A stretch of 64,000 bases of DNA from a virus (IMGVR_UViG_3300042453_002018:1-64000), one strand, 5' to 3'; positions 9,427 to 18,595 are shown, counted from the stretch's first letter. Translations and numbers: made by a program. The notes: generated by a model not told the origin, from the letters alone.

Positions 9427-10182
9427 ATGGCGGCACAACAAGGCTTTTTATATGAAAAAAATGCAGCAATGGAACTGAAAAAATTTGGTCTTGTTCCTAA
9501 GTCTTTTGTTCCAGCAGGAGCAGGACATGATCAACCAGATTTGATGTTAGAATACAAAAAGAAAAAGGCAGGTTGTGAATTAAAAATTACAGCAGCATCA
9601 GCAGGTTCTCTTGTCATGAAATATGATAGAGAAGATAAAAAAAATCCTTGGAAATTTGGCGACATCAAAAAAGATGACGATGAAAAATTGTTCATTAAAG
9701 ATTTAGCATATGAAGTAGGATTATTTGACATTATCAGTAAACAATGGAAACAAGTCCCATATAAAAGGGAAAAAGACGATAAGTGGGAAGCAACTGCAGG
9801 TAAATTAACACCACAACAACGATATGAACGTGACCGTGATACATTCAAAGATATTCGTGGAGAAATACCTGCATCAAAAATTGAACAGTATTATAACAAA
9901 AAAGACACCTATTATGTAAATGTTGGAACACATGGTTTTTATTTGATGGGTTCAAAAAATCCATTGAAACTTGCAGATGTGCCGATGTTTGGTAAATCCG
10001 CAAAAGCAAGTTACAGAGCAAGAGTTCAATATAAAGGAAGTGGTAATTATCAATTTACGTTTGAAATGCAATTTTCAATTCCCGCAAATAGAAAATCTCC
10101 ATACAATATTGCTCCCGTAAATGGCAAAAATGTTACAATAATAAAAAAAGACCTCAATCTAAGTTGTTTTCCCGAACTATGA
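9427..10182 (+). CDS. putative PD-(D/E)xK nuclease-like protein
   Basis: 251 aa. Residues 37-38 are PD and residues 51-53 are ELK, giving a PD-x12-ExK arrangement as in restriction-endonuclease-fold nucleases; the strands around them (DLMLEY, AGCELKI) fit the core. The rest is unfamiliar. GGAGG precedes the ATG and a late promoter lies just upstream, so it may act in late DNA processing. The nuclease call is inference from the motif. Confidence 0.5.
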   Translation: MAAQQGFLYEKNAAMELKKFGLVPKSFVPAGAGHDQPDLMLEYKKKKAGCELKITAASAGSLVMKYDREDKKNPWKFGDIKKDDDEKLFIKDLAYEVGLFDIISKQWKQVPYKREKDDKWEATAGKLTPQQRYERDRDTFKDIRGEIPASKIEQYYNKKDTYYVNVGTHGFYLMGSKNPLKLADVPMFGKSAKASYRARVQYKGSGNYQFTFEMQFSIPANRKSPYNIAPVNGKNVTIIKKDLNLSCFPEL

Positions 10183-11402
10183 AATTCATGGATTATCTAA
10201 GAGAAAGTAAAGAAGGAAAGAATGTTCATTTGGAACATTTGGAAGATAATGTACTGAACGCTGGCGTATCTGGTGCGCGTGAAGCAATTGAGTTTCTCCG
10301 TTCTTTGCGTAATATGCTTGCTGGTCATACTGGCTCAAAAATAAATGTGACCACAAAATGGGATGGCGCACCTGCTATCTTTGCTGGCACAAATCCAGAG
10401 AATGGTAAATTTTTTGTTGGTACTAAATCAGTATTTGCAAAAAATGCAAAATTGAATTATACTGACGAAGACATCGATGAAAATCATCCGAGTGGTGGTT
10501 TGAATGAAAAACTCAAACTTGCCCTAGCGTTCTTGCCTAAGTTGGGCATCAAAGGTGTGCTACAAGGCGACATGATGTTTTCAAAAGGAGATATTCAAAC
10601 CGAAACAATTGAGGGTGAAGATTATATTACATTTCAACCAAATACAATCGTGTATGCTGTGCCAACCAAATCAAAGTTAGCACAAACGATGCTTACTGCA
10701 CAAATTGGTGTTGTGTTTCACACATCGTATTCGGGTAAAACATTAGAAACGATGAAAGCATCATTTAATATTGATATCGGACATTTGAAGCCAACAAAAG
10801 ACGTTTGGTTTCGTGATGCTGCGTTTACTGACGCATCTGGTTCAGCAACATTCACACAAGAAGAAACAGCAGCAATTACATCAATTTTGTCTAACGCGGG
10901 TCGTGTGTTTCAATCGATACCTGCATTGACATTAAATCGTATTGCTGCGTCGGATGTTTTCTTGACACAAATCAAAACATTCAATAACACAAAAGTTCGT
11001 GAAGGCAAAAAGATTGCTGACACAAGAGTTCACACACAAGAACTCATCAATTATGTTGAGGCAAAGCTAAACAAAGAAATACTAGCAGCAAAGAAAGATG
11101 ACACAAAACAGAAACGCATCAAAGAGAAAAATGAAGTGATGCGTTTTTATCGGTCAAATGCCATTCAGTTGAAACAAATATTTGATTTGATGAATCTGAT
11201 TGTCGATGCAAAGTTGATGATCATTCGTAAGTTGGAAACAATTAAAAACATAGGCACATTTGTTCGTACAGAAGATGGATTCAAGATTACGGCACCAGAA
11301 GGATTCGTCGCAGTTGATCATGTAGGCAAAGCGTTGAAACTAGTAGATAGACTAGAATTCAGTCACAAGAATTTTACAGCACAAAAGGCATGGGACAAAT
11401 AA
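10179..11402 (+). CDS. KxDG-motif protein, ligase/nucleotidyltransferase-like
   Basis: 407 aa from the ATG at 10179, which overlaps the previous stop (ATGA). K60-W-D-G63 in VTTKWDGAPAIF matches motif I of ATP-dependent DNA/RNA ligases, where the Lys is adenylated. LQGDMMFS (128-135) could be motif III, VVFHTSY (178-184) motif IIIa, and PEGFVAV followed by KALKLVD motifs IV and V near the C-terminus. The N-terminus MKFMDYLRES resembles the capsid-targeting-like starts seen in several genes here. Common in T4-like marine phages without an assigned role. Confidence 0.6.
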   Translation: MKFMDYLRESKEGKNVHLEHLEDNVLNAGVSGAREAIEFLRSLRNMLAGHTGSKINVTTKWDGAPAIFAGTNPENGKFFVGTKSVFAKNAKLNYTDEDIDENHPSGGLNEKLKLALAFLPKLGIKGVLQGDMMFSKGDIQTETIEGEDYITFQPNTIVYAVPTKSKLAQTMLTAQIGVVFHTSYSGKTLETMKASFNIDIGHLKPTKDVWFRDAAFTDASGSATFTQEETAAITSILSNAGRVFQSIPALTLNRIAASDVFLTQIKTFNNTKVREGKKIADTRVHTQELINYVEAKLNKEILAAKKDDTKQKRIKEKNEVMRFYRSNAIQLKQIFDLMNLIVDAKLMIIRKLETIKNIGTFVRTEDGFKITAPEGFVAVDHVGKALKLVDRLEFSHKNFTAQKAWDK

Positions 11403-11674
11403 TGGAATACGATATTAATAAAATTTTAGCAGAATATGCAGACGATGATTTTGGTTTTAGTACCGTAGATGAGGTAGAATATCAAGCAGTCATTGCAGAG
11501 AAAGATGAAACTGTTGAAGAATACAAAGCACGACTTCAGCAAGTAGAAAAAATTATCATGCCATTTTTGACGAATCTGTATAAAACTGCAAGTCAACCAT
11601 ACATTCATTGGCCAAATCGTGGACCAATCATTGAAAAACAAATGCAAAAAATTCTGACATTGACGAGGGGATAA
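11402..11674 (+). CDS. conserved hypothetical protein with WPNR motif
   Basis: 90 aa from the ATG at 11402 (TAATG coupling). The C-terminal half, [15 protein letters not shown] then IHWPNRG and a helical tail, resembles a small family common in T4-like marine phages. Function unknown. Confidence 0.75.
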   Translation: MEYDINKILAEYADDDFGFSTVDEVEYQAVIAEKDETVEEYKARLQQVEKIIMPFLTNLYKTASQPYIHWPNRGPIIEKQMQKILTLTRG

Positions 11675-11997
11675 TGATTACGATATCAGCTTCAGCACTA
11701 AAGAAAATCAAATCAATCATCAACGAAGAAAGTCCTGATCTAAAATTGAGGGTGTTCGTTCAGGGCGGTGGTTGTTCTGGATTTCAATATGGATTTACAT
11801 TAGAAGAATTGCCTGCGGCAGACGATGACTTTACTTTTGAAAAAGATGGTGTTGGTGTTGTTGTTGACAGTATGAGTATGCAATATATGAATGAAGCTGA
11901 AATTGATTATAAAGAAGATTTGATGGGCGCATCATTCACAATCAAAAATCCAAATGTAACTGCAACGTGTGGTTGTGGTTCATCATTCACGATATGA
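11674..11997 (+). CDS. erpA: A-type iron-sulfur carrier, IscA/ErpA family
   Basis: 107 aa, the usual family length. All three cluster ligands are present: C34 in [10 protein letters not shown], and C99 and C101 in ATCGCGSSF. Such carriers deliver Fe-S clusters to apo-enzymes. A phage copy may help mature host or phage Fe-S enzymes during infection. It is coupled to both neighbours by overlapping start/stop codons. Confidence 0.92.
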   Translation: MITISASALKKIKSIINEESPDLKLRVFVQGGGCSGFQYGFTLEELPAADDDFTFEKDGVGVVVDSMSMQYMNEAEIDYKEDLMGASFTIKNPNVTATCGCGSSFTI

Positions 11998-12179
11998 GAA
12001 CTTTCAAAGACTTTTTAAAGGCAAACAAAGATCAAAGACAGGAGTTTGTGTCTAAAGCTGGTGCTGGAGAATGGGGAAGACCAGAACTGACTACTAAATA
12101 TCTTGATGATACGCCTGGTCAGAGTCAACAACAATATAAAAAATACACAGGAAACTGGGCAACGACGGACATAAAATAA
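11994..12179 (+). CDS. small protein with capsid-targeting-like N-terminus
   Basis: 61 aa starting [12 protein letters not shown], similar to the MKTFKxFI starts at 21384 and 22166 and to T4 internal-protein leaders. ATGA overlap with erpA. No other motif. Candidate packaged internal protein. Confidence 0.65.
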   Translation: MRTFKDFLKANKDQRQEFVSKAGAGEWGRPELTTKYLDDTPGQSQQQYKKYTGNWATTDIK

Positions 12180-12194
12180 ATTACTGGAGATATT

Positions 12195-13034
12195 ATGAAG
12201 GACTGTATTGTGGGTTGTTCGACCAATTATGACTGGTCGAAACTAAAATATTGGGTAAATTCAATCAACGCATCAGGCTTTGAAGGCGACAAAGTTCTGA
12301 TTCTAATGAACTGCGACAAAGAGACTACAGAAAAAGTAACTGACGCAGGCTTTTCAATTATAGCATTTAATCAAGATGCTGAAGGCAATCTTTTGTATGA
12401 ATCAAATGTAATGGTTCATGTGGAAAGATTTATTCACATCAACAGACTTCTAGCACAAAATGATTACCGTTATGTAATCACAACAGACGTTAGAGATGTA
12501 ATTTTCCAAAAGAATCCTATCACTTGGATTGAAGAGAATCTTCACGAAAATGAAGATTTAATTTTTTCTTCAGAAAGTATAAAATATAAAGATGAACCAT
12601 GGGGTCGTGAAAACATATCACAATGCTATGGACTAGGAATTTATGAGCAGTATAAAAATAATACAATTTTCAATGTCGGTGTGATTGCTGGTCGTGGTCA
12701 TGCGATGAGAGACTTAGCTTTACAAATTTTTCTAAACAGCATTAATCGACCGATTCCAATCGTGGATCAAGCTGTGTTTAACGTGATGATTTCAAGACAT
12801 CCATATTTGAAGAATTCTTTATACACTAAATCGGAAGATGGATGGGCGTGTCAATTGGGCACAACCGCTGATCCAAGCAAAGTTCATTTATTCAGACCCG
12901 ATCTTTTAGAACCATCACCAAAATTAGAGAACGATAAAGTTGTAACTTCAACAGGAATAGAGTATACTATTGTACATCAGTATGATCGTGTGCCAGAGTG
13001 GCGTAACGTGATAGAGGCAAAATATGACAAATAA
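12195..13034 (+). CDS. putative glycosyltransferase (GT-A like)
   Basis: 279 aa. VITTDVRDVIFQ (near 93-104) contains a D-x-R-D element like the metal/sugar-nucleotide site of GT-A enzymes; FNVGVIAG and DQAVFNVM fit the acceptor side of GT8-like proteins. First gene of a coupled glycan operon, behind CTGGAG. Donor and acceptor unknown. Confidence 0.7.
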   Translation: MKDCIVGCSTNYDWSKLKYWVNSINASGFEGDKVLILMNCDKETTEKVTDAGFSIIAFNQDAEGNLLYESNVMVHVERFIHINRLLAQNDYRYVITTDVRDVIFQKNPITWIEENLHENEDLIFSSESIKYKDEPWGRENISQCYGLGIYEQYKNNTIFNVGVIAGRGHAMRDLALQIFLNSINRPIPIVDQAVFNVMISRHPYLKNSLYTKSEDGWACQLGTTADPSKVHLFRPDLLEPSPKLENDKVVTSTGIEYTIVHQYDRVPEWRNVIEAKYDK

Positions 13035-13701
13035 AATTAAAGAATTATTCTGGGAACTTGGAAAGCAGTCCACTAAATGGTCAGGTTATTTTGATGTATA
13101 TGAGAGACATCTTAGTAAATTTGTAGGCAAAAAGCCAAGAATCTTAGAGATTGGTATTCTTGGTGGTGGCTCAATAGAGTTGTGGTTAAAATATTTTGGT
13201 GAAGGCACAAGTGTTGTAGGACTAGATATTGAGCCTAAATCTTTAGAACACAAATATGATGGAAATGTAATAATCGTTATTGGTGATCAAAGTGATCCAG
13301 TTTTTTGGGATCAGTTTCTTCCTACACAAGAAAAATTTGACATTGTAATTGATGATGGTTCTCATATTATGAATCATCAAATTCTCACATCAAATAAAAT
13401 ATTTCCACACATAAAAGAAGGTGGTGTTTTTATCTGTGAGGATACACATACAAGTTATTGGCCACACCATTGGGGCGGATCATTCAGAGGTGCTGGAACT
13501 TTCATTGAACACTCAAAGCGTGTTACTGATATTGTCAATCATCAACATTTTCAAGGTTCACCTATCTCAAATGAAGCACTAGAGGTGTATAAAAATCTTT
13601 ACTCAGTATCATTCTATAATAGTATGGTCGTTATGGAAAAAGAAGAATTGAAGCCGTTTGGTATTACTGATAACAAAGCAAACATTGGACGTGATCTATG
13701 A
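13024..13701 (+). CDS. class I SAM-dependent methyltransferase
   Basis: 225 aa. The SAM site is ILEIGILGGGS (near 40) and the acidic loop FDIVIDDGSH (near 106). EGGVFICEDTHTSYW resembles the sugar O-methyltransferases of antibiotic glycosylation, such as the tetracenomycin rhamnose 2'-O-methyltransferase family. Overlaps the previous gene by 11 nt. Likely methylates a sugar or cyclitol in the product of this operon. Confidence 0.78.
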   Translation: MTNKIKELFWELGKQSTKWSGYFDVYERHLSKFVGKKPRILEIGILGGGSIELWLKYFGEGTSVVGLDIEPKSLEHKYDGNVIIVIGDQSDPVFWDQFLPTQEKFDIVIDDGSHIMNHQILTSNKIFPHIKEGGVFICEDTHTSYWPHHWGGSFRGAGTFIEHSKRVTDIVNHQHFQGSPISNEALEVYKNLYSVSFYNSMVVMEKEELKPFGITDNKANIGRDL

Positions 13702-14411
13702 GAATAGCATTGTGTATTTCTGGTCAACCACGAATGTGGGAAAAAGGATTTGAGTATCATTATAAAAATATTATCAGCGGAAATGATGTAACGGTATTTT
13801 TACATTCTTGGGAAATGCCAGGAACACAAATCCATGAGATATCTGAAAAATATGGTGCTTATAGTTTTGTAACATCACCTAATCCAACAGTTGATTTATC
13901 AAAATATAAAAACACTCCAGCGCCATCGATAAACTGGAAAGTAAAAGATGGCCGCATGTCAACGTATGCACAGTTATATGCTATCAAAGAGTGTATGCAG
14001 AGTAAATGTGAATATGAAAAATACACAAATATGAAATTTGATTGGGTTGTTCGTTCACGTTTTGATTTTGCTGTTAATATTCGCATACCGTTCGACACTT
14101 TAAATCCTAACAAATTATACGTACCGAATTGTCGTGTGACACCGAATCGTGATTTTGGTAATGATCAATTTGCGTTTTCTTCTTCCGAAAACATGGACAA
14201 GTATGCAGATGCATATAATCATATTGATGAGTTCTATAATTGTGGTGTGCCTTATATGATGGAAGATTTCATGAGTGCTAATTGGAAATTACATGGTCTT
14301 GTTGGTAAAAATCTTGTATATTGTGACTTTAATCATCCGTTTCCACCAGGACCATACAACAGCACATGGCATTCATTACTCAGAGAAGACTTTGAAGAGT
14401 GGCTAAAATGA
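13698..14411 (+). CDS. putative glycosyltransferase
   Basis: 237 aa. It begins MRIALCISGQPRMW, a start shared by a family of phage and microbial glycosyltransferase-like proteins, and carries FDWVVRSRFDFA near 115, where an RxRxD/RxRFD element is typical. Translationally coupled on both sides (ATGA). Substrate not readable. Confidence 0.68.
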   Translation: MRIALCISGQPRMWEKGFEYHYKNIISGNDVTVFLHSWEMPGTQIHEISEKYGAYSFVTSPNPTVDLSKYKNTPAPSINWKVKDGRMSTYAQLYAIKECMQSKCEYEKYTNMKFDWVVRSRFDFAVNIRIPFDTLNPNKLYVPNCRVTPNRDFGNDQFAFSSSENMDKYADAYNHIDEFYNCGVPYMMEDFMSANWKLHGLVGKNLVYCDFNHPFPPGPYNSTWHSLLREDFEEWLK

Positions 14412-15130
14412 ATCTGATAATTTGCATGGCAGGTTATAACACACGTTTTCACGATGTGGGTTTTGATATACCCAAATATCTTTTGCCATGGAATGACAAG
14501 ACAATCATATATGAGATTTTAAAAAATCTTGGTTGGGTTACGCAACTTATCCTTGTGGCAAACAAAAGAGATGTTTACTTCAAAGATCAACTTGAAGAGG
14601 CAATCAAACCACTAGGCTGGAATGAAAGTAACATTTTGTATATTGGCGATACAAAAGGTCAAGCACACACAGCAGCGATTGGTATTGAACAACTCAACAA
14701 CAAAAATTTACCAACATTCGTTCACAATGCAGATACCATCATCAAAGGTCGTCGTATAGATTTTATTGCTGACGATTTGACTGCAAAGTATGATGCATAC
14801 ATTGATGTATTTGTGGGCAACTCACCAAAGTATTCTTACGTTCGTGCATATGAAAATATAATTACGGAAATTGTAGAGAAAAAACAAATATCACCATATG
14901 CATCATCTGGTTTTTACGGCTTTTTAACAGGACATCTTTACCTAGAATACTACAACAAATTAATTCAAACTGATGGTGAATTGTATATTGCAAATGTGAT
15001 TCAAAGTATGATAGAATCTAATAAACAAGTGTTTATGAATCCTCTAGGTAACAACCAAGAGACTATTGTATTAGGCAGTCCACAAGAATATGGCATAGAG
15101 ATAGCAAGACAAGCATTGGGTGCAAAATGA
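14408..15130 (+). CDS. sugar-1-phosphate nucleotidyltransferase-like protein
   Basis: 240 aa. The N-terminal MAGYNTRF with PKYLLPW (19-25) is the nucleotide-binding loop and PK motif of the NTP_transferase family, although the usual GxGxR glycine pattern is reduced. HNADTIIKG near 106 fits the metal-binding Asp. It would activate a sugar or cyclitol phosphate as an NDP derivative. The ATG at 14408 gives ATGA overlap and is preferred over a GTG 9 nt earlier. Confidence 0.75.
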   Translation: MNLIICMAGYNTRFHDVGFDIPKYLLPWNDKTIIYEILKNLGWVTQLILVANKRDVYFKDQLEEAIKPLGWNESNILYIGDTKGQAHTAAIGIEQLNNKNLPTFVHNADTIIKGRRIDFIADDLTAKYDAYIDVFVGNSPKYSYVRAYENIITEIVEKKQISPYASSGFYGFLTGHLYLEYYNKLIQTDGELYIANVIQSMIESNKQVFMNPLGNNQETIVLGSPQEYGIEIARQALGAK

Positions 15131-16080
15131 AATCGATATCATTAAAAGGAGGTTCACTTAGCAAGACTTATTGGATGCCAAGTGAAAAAATTGTTCGTAA
15201 AGAAGTTTCAAGAATACAGAATCGTGAGTACGGTTTCATGCGTTGGTACTCACAATTGAAAAAGTTACAAGAATACAATACTCTGTATCCTGGATTGTTT
15301 CCTAAAGTTGTGAATGTTGGTTCTGATGCGAAGACTGCATGGTTCGATCTTGAATATCTTGAAGGTTTTCGTGATATCAAAAGCATTCTCAGTAAAGACA
15401 TATTAAACGAAGAGCAAATCTTCAAAATGAGTAAGGCAGTTTGGAAAGGACTGAACACAATTCATTCAGTCAAAAAAGAACCAATTAAAGGTGCGCCAAG
15501 TTTATATTTCGAAGAAGAGATACAACAAAAGATTGATGATGCAATTAAGATACCTTCATTCCAAGAATTTTTTTATCGTGGCTCATATGGCCTAAACAAC
15601 AAAGTTGTAATTGGAATTGCTGGTTATTTGTATGATCTTCATAACTACTTCAATGAACTAGAAAATGATGAAGAGTGCAACATACATGGCAATCCAACAC
15701 TTGAAAACATCATGTATTCATTCGAAGAAGACCGTGTGGTTTTTATTGACACATATGATGAGAGTATGTGGAACACCAAGTATCTTGATTACGCACAGGT
15801 GTTGCAATGCTCACGCAGTCACTATGGTTTTATTAATGACCGCGATGTTCGTGTGACGGGTATCGATTTCTTCAATCCAAATAGAGGTACAGAACACTTC
15901 GATACATTCAATAAACACTTTATCTCTGAGTTGCCAGAAGATAAAATGAAACTCATAGATATATTAGAAGCATCACAGTTTATTCGTATGCTGCCATTCA
16001 AGTTAATTGCTGGCGACATCAACAAAGCAAAATATTTTTATGTTCATGCATGTGAATTGTTTGGTAAGGTAATGAGATGA
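15127..16080 (+). CDS. kinase-fold protein, aminoglycoside-phosphotransferase-like
   Basis: 317 aa. NIHGNPTLENIMYS (near 185-198) and VVFIDTYDE (near 203-211) correspond to the catalytic HGD...N and the metal-binding D of APH/choline-kinase-like enzymes, but the catalytic Asp of HGD is Asn here. It may phosphorylate the cyclitol or sugar of this operon, or be inactive. ATGA coupling on both sides. Confidence 0.6.
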   Translation: MKSISLKGGSLSKTYWMPSEKIVRKEVSRIQNREYGFMRWYSQLKKLQEYNTLYPGLFPKVVNVGSDAKTAWFDLEYLEGFRDIKSILSKDILNEEQIFKMSKAVWKGLNTIHSVKKEPIKGAPSLYFEEEIQQKIDDAIKIPSFQEFFYRGSYGLNNKVVIGIAGYLYDLHNYFNELENDEECNIHGNPTLENIMYSFEEDRVVFIDTYDESMWNTKYLDYAQVLQCSRSHYGFINDRDVRVTGIDFFNPNRGTEHFDTFNKHFISELPEDKMKLIDILEASQFIRMLPFKLIAGDINKAKYFYVHACELFGKVMR

Positions 16081-17213
16081 GTTTAGACTTTATGATGGAT
16101 TATGACAAGTTCAAACGAACTTGGTCGGTAAAAACAGAACTACCTGTAGAATTCAAACTTACATATTCTGCTGATATCTTTAGCCCAGGTAATCAAGATA
16201 TTGTAAACATCACGAATAGTGAACGTAGAATTATCGTCATTGATTCTGAAGTACATGATTTATACAAAGACAGTATCGCAGCATATTTTGGTGCAGTCAA
16301 ATTGAGTTGTAAGATATTATGTGTAGACTGTAAAGAAGAAAACAAGAATTGGAAAAATGTTGATCGTATTTTGGACTTTTTTGAACAATATGGAGTATTG
16401 CGCCGTGAACCTATTATCGCAATTGGCGGAGGTGTTCTGCTGGACATTGTTGGTTTTGCTTGTAGCATATACCGTCGTGGAATTCCCTACGTTAAGATTC
16501 CCACAACACTTCTTGCCATCGTTGACGCTTCTGTAGGCTCTAAAGTCGGAGTCAATCATATAGGTAGACGCAATCGTATTGGTGCATACTATCCACCACT
16601 TGCGACATACATTGATAAAAAGTTTATTAAGACGCAAAGTGAACGAGAAATCATCAATGGTATTGCAGAAATATTCAAACTTGCAGTCATCAAATCGCCA
16701 GAATTGTTTCATCTACTAGAAGAGAACGCAGAGATATTAATTGATGAAAAGTTTCAATATGGTGCTGTGCCAGTTCGTGTAATCAATCTTGCTATTACAG
16801 ACATGATTGCAGAGTTAGGACCAAATCTGTGGGAAAAACGATTAGATCGCTGTGTAGATTTTGGTCACACATTCAGTCCTATAATTGAGATGGCCAATAT
16901 ACCAGAGTTGTTGCATGGTGAAGCAGTAGCATTGGATTGTTTGTATAGTTCGTGCATTTCATTCATTCGTGGTTATATCGATACAGTTCAATTGAAACGA
17001 ATTTTTGATGTTGCAAAGAGATTGAAACTAAAAACATTTCATAAAGATTTTACCAACATGAAGTATTTGTTAGAGAGTCTGCGTGACGCAACTAAACATC
17101 GTAATGGTAATCAGTATGCACCATTGCCTATTGCAATTGGTAATTACAAAATTGTGAATGATCTTACTGAAGGTGAAATGAAACTTGCGATTGATGTTTT
17201 TGAGGAGATGTGA
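16077..17213 (+). CDS. sugar-phosphate cyclase, EEVS/DHQ-synthase superfamily
   Basis: 378 aa NAD- and metal-dependent cyclase. It has AIGGGVLLD (near 114), SKVGVN (near 155), GIAEIFKLA (near 195), VDFGHTFSP (near 260) and LHGEAVALD (near 279), i.e. the NAD loop and metal ligands of the AroB fold. VDFGHTFSP and the C-terminal KHRNGNQ followed by PLPIAIG match the sedoheptulose-7-phosphate cyclases (2-epi-5-epi-valiolone type) better than 3-dehydroquinate synthase, which has GHTFGHAIE. The likely product is a C7-cyclitol. The exact product needs testing, since DOI synthase and aDHQ synthase belong to the same superfamily. Confidence 0.8.
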   Translation: MSLDFMMDYDKFKRTWSVKTELPVEFKLTYSADIFSPGNQDIVNITNSERRIIVIDSEVHDLYKDSIAAYFGAVKLSCKILCVDCKEENKNWKNVDRILDFFEQYGVLRREPIIAIGGGVLLDIVGFACSIYRRGIPYVKIPTTLLAIVDASVGSKVGVNHIGRRNRIGAYYPPLATYIDKKFIKTQSEREIINGIAEIFKLAVIKSPELFHLLEENAEILIDEKFQYGAVPVRVINLAITDMIAELGPNLWEKRLDRCVDFGHTFSPIIEMANIPELLHGEAVALDCLYSSCISFIRGYIDTVQLKRIFDVAKRLKLKTFHKDFTNMKYLLESLRDATKHRNGNQYAPLPIAIGNYKIVNDLTEGEMKLAIDVFEEM

Positions 17214-17887
17214 TGCGTAAAGTTGCTGTGGTGACTGGTTGTAGTTATGGTCTTGGTTATGATATTGCAAACAGATTGATTGATGAAGGTTACTTTGTAT
17301 ACGGTATTTCACGCTCAGAGCCATCGCCGAATCTTTCGGCATATCCAGATACATTTCAATGGATAGAATGTGATATCTCAAACGCACAAGAAGTTAATAT
17401 GGCATTTAGAGAAATTGGCACATACATTGATGTTCTCGTAAATAATGCTGGTGTATATGGTTGGGGCGTATTTAAAACTGATTCCACAGTTAAGATGATT
17501 GATAACATAATTGATTTGAATGTCAAAGGCACGATGTATGTGACAAGAGAAGCTCTCCAACTCATGAACAAAGGTAGCGATATAATTTTTATTAACTCCG
17601 TTGCAGGTCTTGCTGAAATGGAATTGGAAGCAATTTACTCTGCATCTAAACACGCAATTACCGCTTTTGCTGGTGCATTAGGTGCAGAATTACACACTCA
17701 AATGGATGAAATTCGTGTTACAAGTATTCACCCCGGAGGTATAAAAACACCAATGCAGGATCATCACGCATATAAAGACAAATTTATGCATCCAGAAGAA
17801 GTAACAGACGCTCTAATACATGTACTCAATTCAAAAGCAACATATAAAACAATTAAATTATTTTCGGAGTTTGAATGGCATCAATAA
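17213..17887 (+). CDS. short-chain dehydrogenase/reductase
   Basis: 224 aa classical SDR. TGCSYGLG (8-15) is the NAD(P) loop, VNNAG is near 75, and the catalytic INSVAG Ser and YSASK Tyr/Lys are near 125-145. The ATG at 17213 has GAGGAG 5 nt upstream and is preferred to the GTG at 17210. It follows the cyclase and could reduce or oxidise the cyclitol ring. Confidence 0.88.
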   Translation: MRKVAVVTGCSYGLGYDIANRLIDEGYFVYGISRSEPSPNLSAYPDTFQWIECDISNAQEVNMAFREIGTYIDVLVNNAGVYGWGVFKTDSTVKMIDNIIDLNVKGTMYVTREALQLMNKGSDIIFINSVAGLAEMELEAIYSASKHAITAFAGALGAELHTQMDEIRVTSIHPGGIKTPMQDHHAYKDKFMHPEEVTDALIHVLNSKATYKTIKLFSEFEWHQ

Positions 17888-18585
17888 TACCTGATCAAAA
17901 ATTATTCATCGTAACCTCGGCGCTGAATGCAACACTAGGTAACATTACACACGAAGAGAGATTAGAACAAACCATTCAAGGACTCAAAAAACTGAGAGAG
18001 TCTGTTCCAGATTGTATTGTATTGTTTGTCGATGGATCACCTCAGAAAATTGAAAAAGAAAAGATTTTGGAAATTTCAAATTTGGTAGACTTTGTTGCTG
18101 ATTTTTCAACAGATGAAATTGTCAATAGATTTGCAAAACAAAAGAAGAAGAGTGAAGCTGAGTGTGCTTTACTCATAAAAACTTTACTGCTTTTGAAGCA
18201 AGAACCTAGCATGATGAGAGTCCTACATTCAGTAAATCGCATTTTCAAAATATCCGCAAGAACCGATCTTTTGGAAGATTTTAACGTGTATGAACACGAT
18301 AGATGGGGTAAATATGTGTTCAAAAAACGCATTCCGACTTGGATATCAGACAGTAGAAATGAGTTTGCTACCGATCTTTTAATCACAAGAATGTTTTCTT
18401 TTTGTCCATCTTTAATAGACGATTATATAAGAACTCTTGGTGCCAACATCAATATCATCACACAAACGGAAATTGATACAGAACACGCTCATTTTTTGAA
18501 CATAAACAAAGAATTATTGGTGGAATTAGACCAGATTCATTGTCAAGGTACCGTAGCCACCACAAAAACGCTAGAAGTTTACTAA
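17875..18585 (+). CDS. putative glycosyltransferase-like protein, last gene of glycan operon
   Basis: 236 aa. VLFVDGSPQ near 50 and FKISARTDLLEDF near 123, followed by KYVFKKR, resemble phage proteins with a K-I-S-x-R-x-x-L signature often labelled glycosyltransferases. Weak, by-eye assignment. Overlaps the SDR by 13 nt; its stop lies in a tandem late-promoter motif. Confidence 0.5.
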   Translation: MASIIPDQKLFIVTSALNATLGNITHEERLEQTIQGLKKLRESVPDCIVLFVDGSPQKIEKEKILEISNLVDFVADFSTDEIVNRFAKQKKKSEAECALLIKTLLLLKQEPSMMRVLHSVNRIFKISARTDLLEDFNVYEHDRWGKYVFKKRIPTWISDSRNEFATDLLITRMFSFCPSLIDDYIRTLGANINIITQTEIDTEHAHFLNINKELLVELDQIHCQGTVATTKTLEVY

Positions 18586-18595
18586 ATACTAAATA
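18582..18595 (+). promoter_or_regulatory. tandem late promoter motif CTAAATACTAAATA
   Basis: Two adjoining CTAAATA heptamers, the form of late promoter reported for T4-like cyanophages, 33 nt before the 18628 gene. The motif recurs before 32840, 38412 and 40886. Confidence 0.6.

Noticed and set aside
16193-16712. Minus-strand open frames opposite the cyclase and other genes
   Set aside because: They mirror strongly coding plus-strand genes, have no ribosome binding sites and no recognisable domains; no convincing minus-strand gene was found anywhere.
16077-17213. Annotation as 3-dehydroquinate synthase (AroB)
   Set aside because: GHTFSP in place of GHTFGH and the KHRNGNQ...PLP tail fit sedoheptulose-7-phosphate cyclases better, and no other shikimate gene is present.
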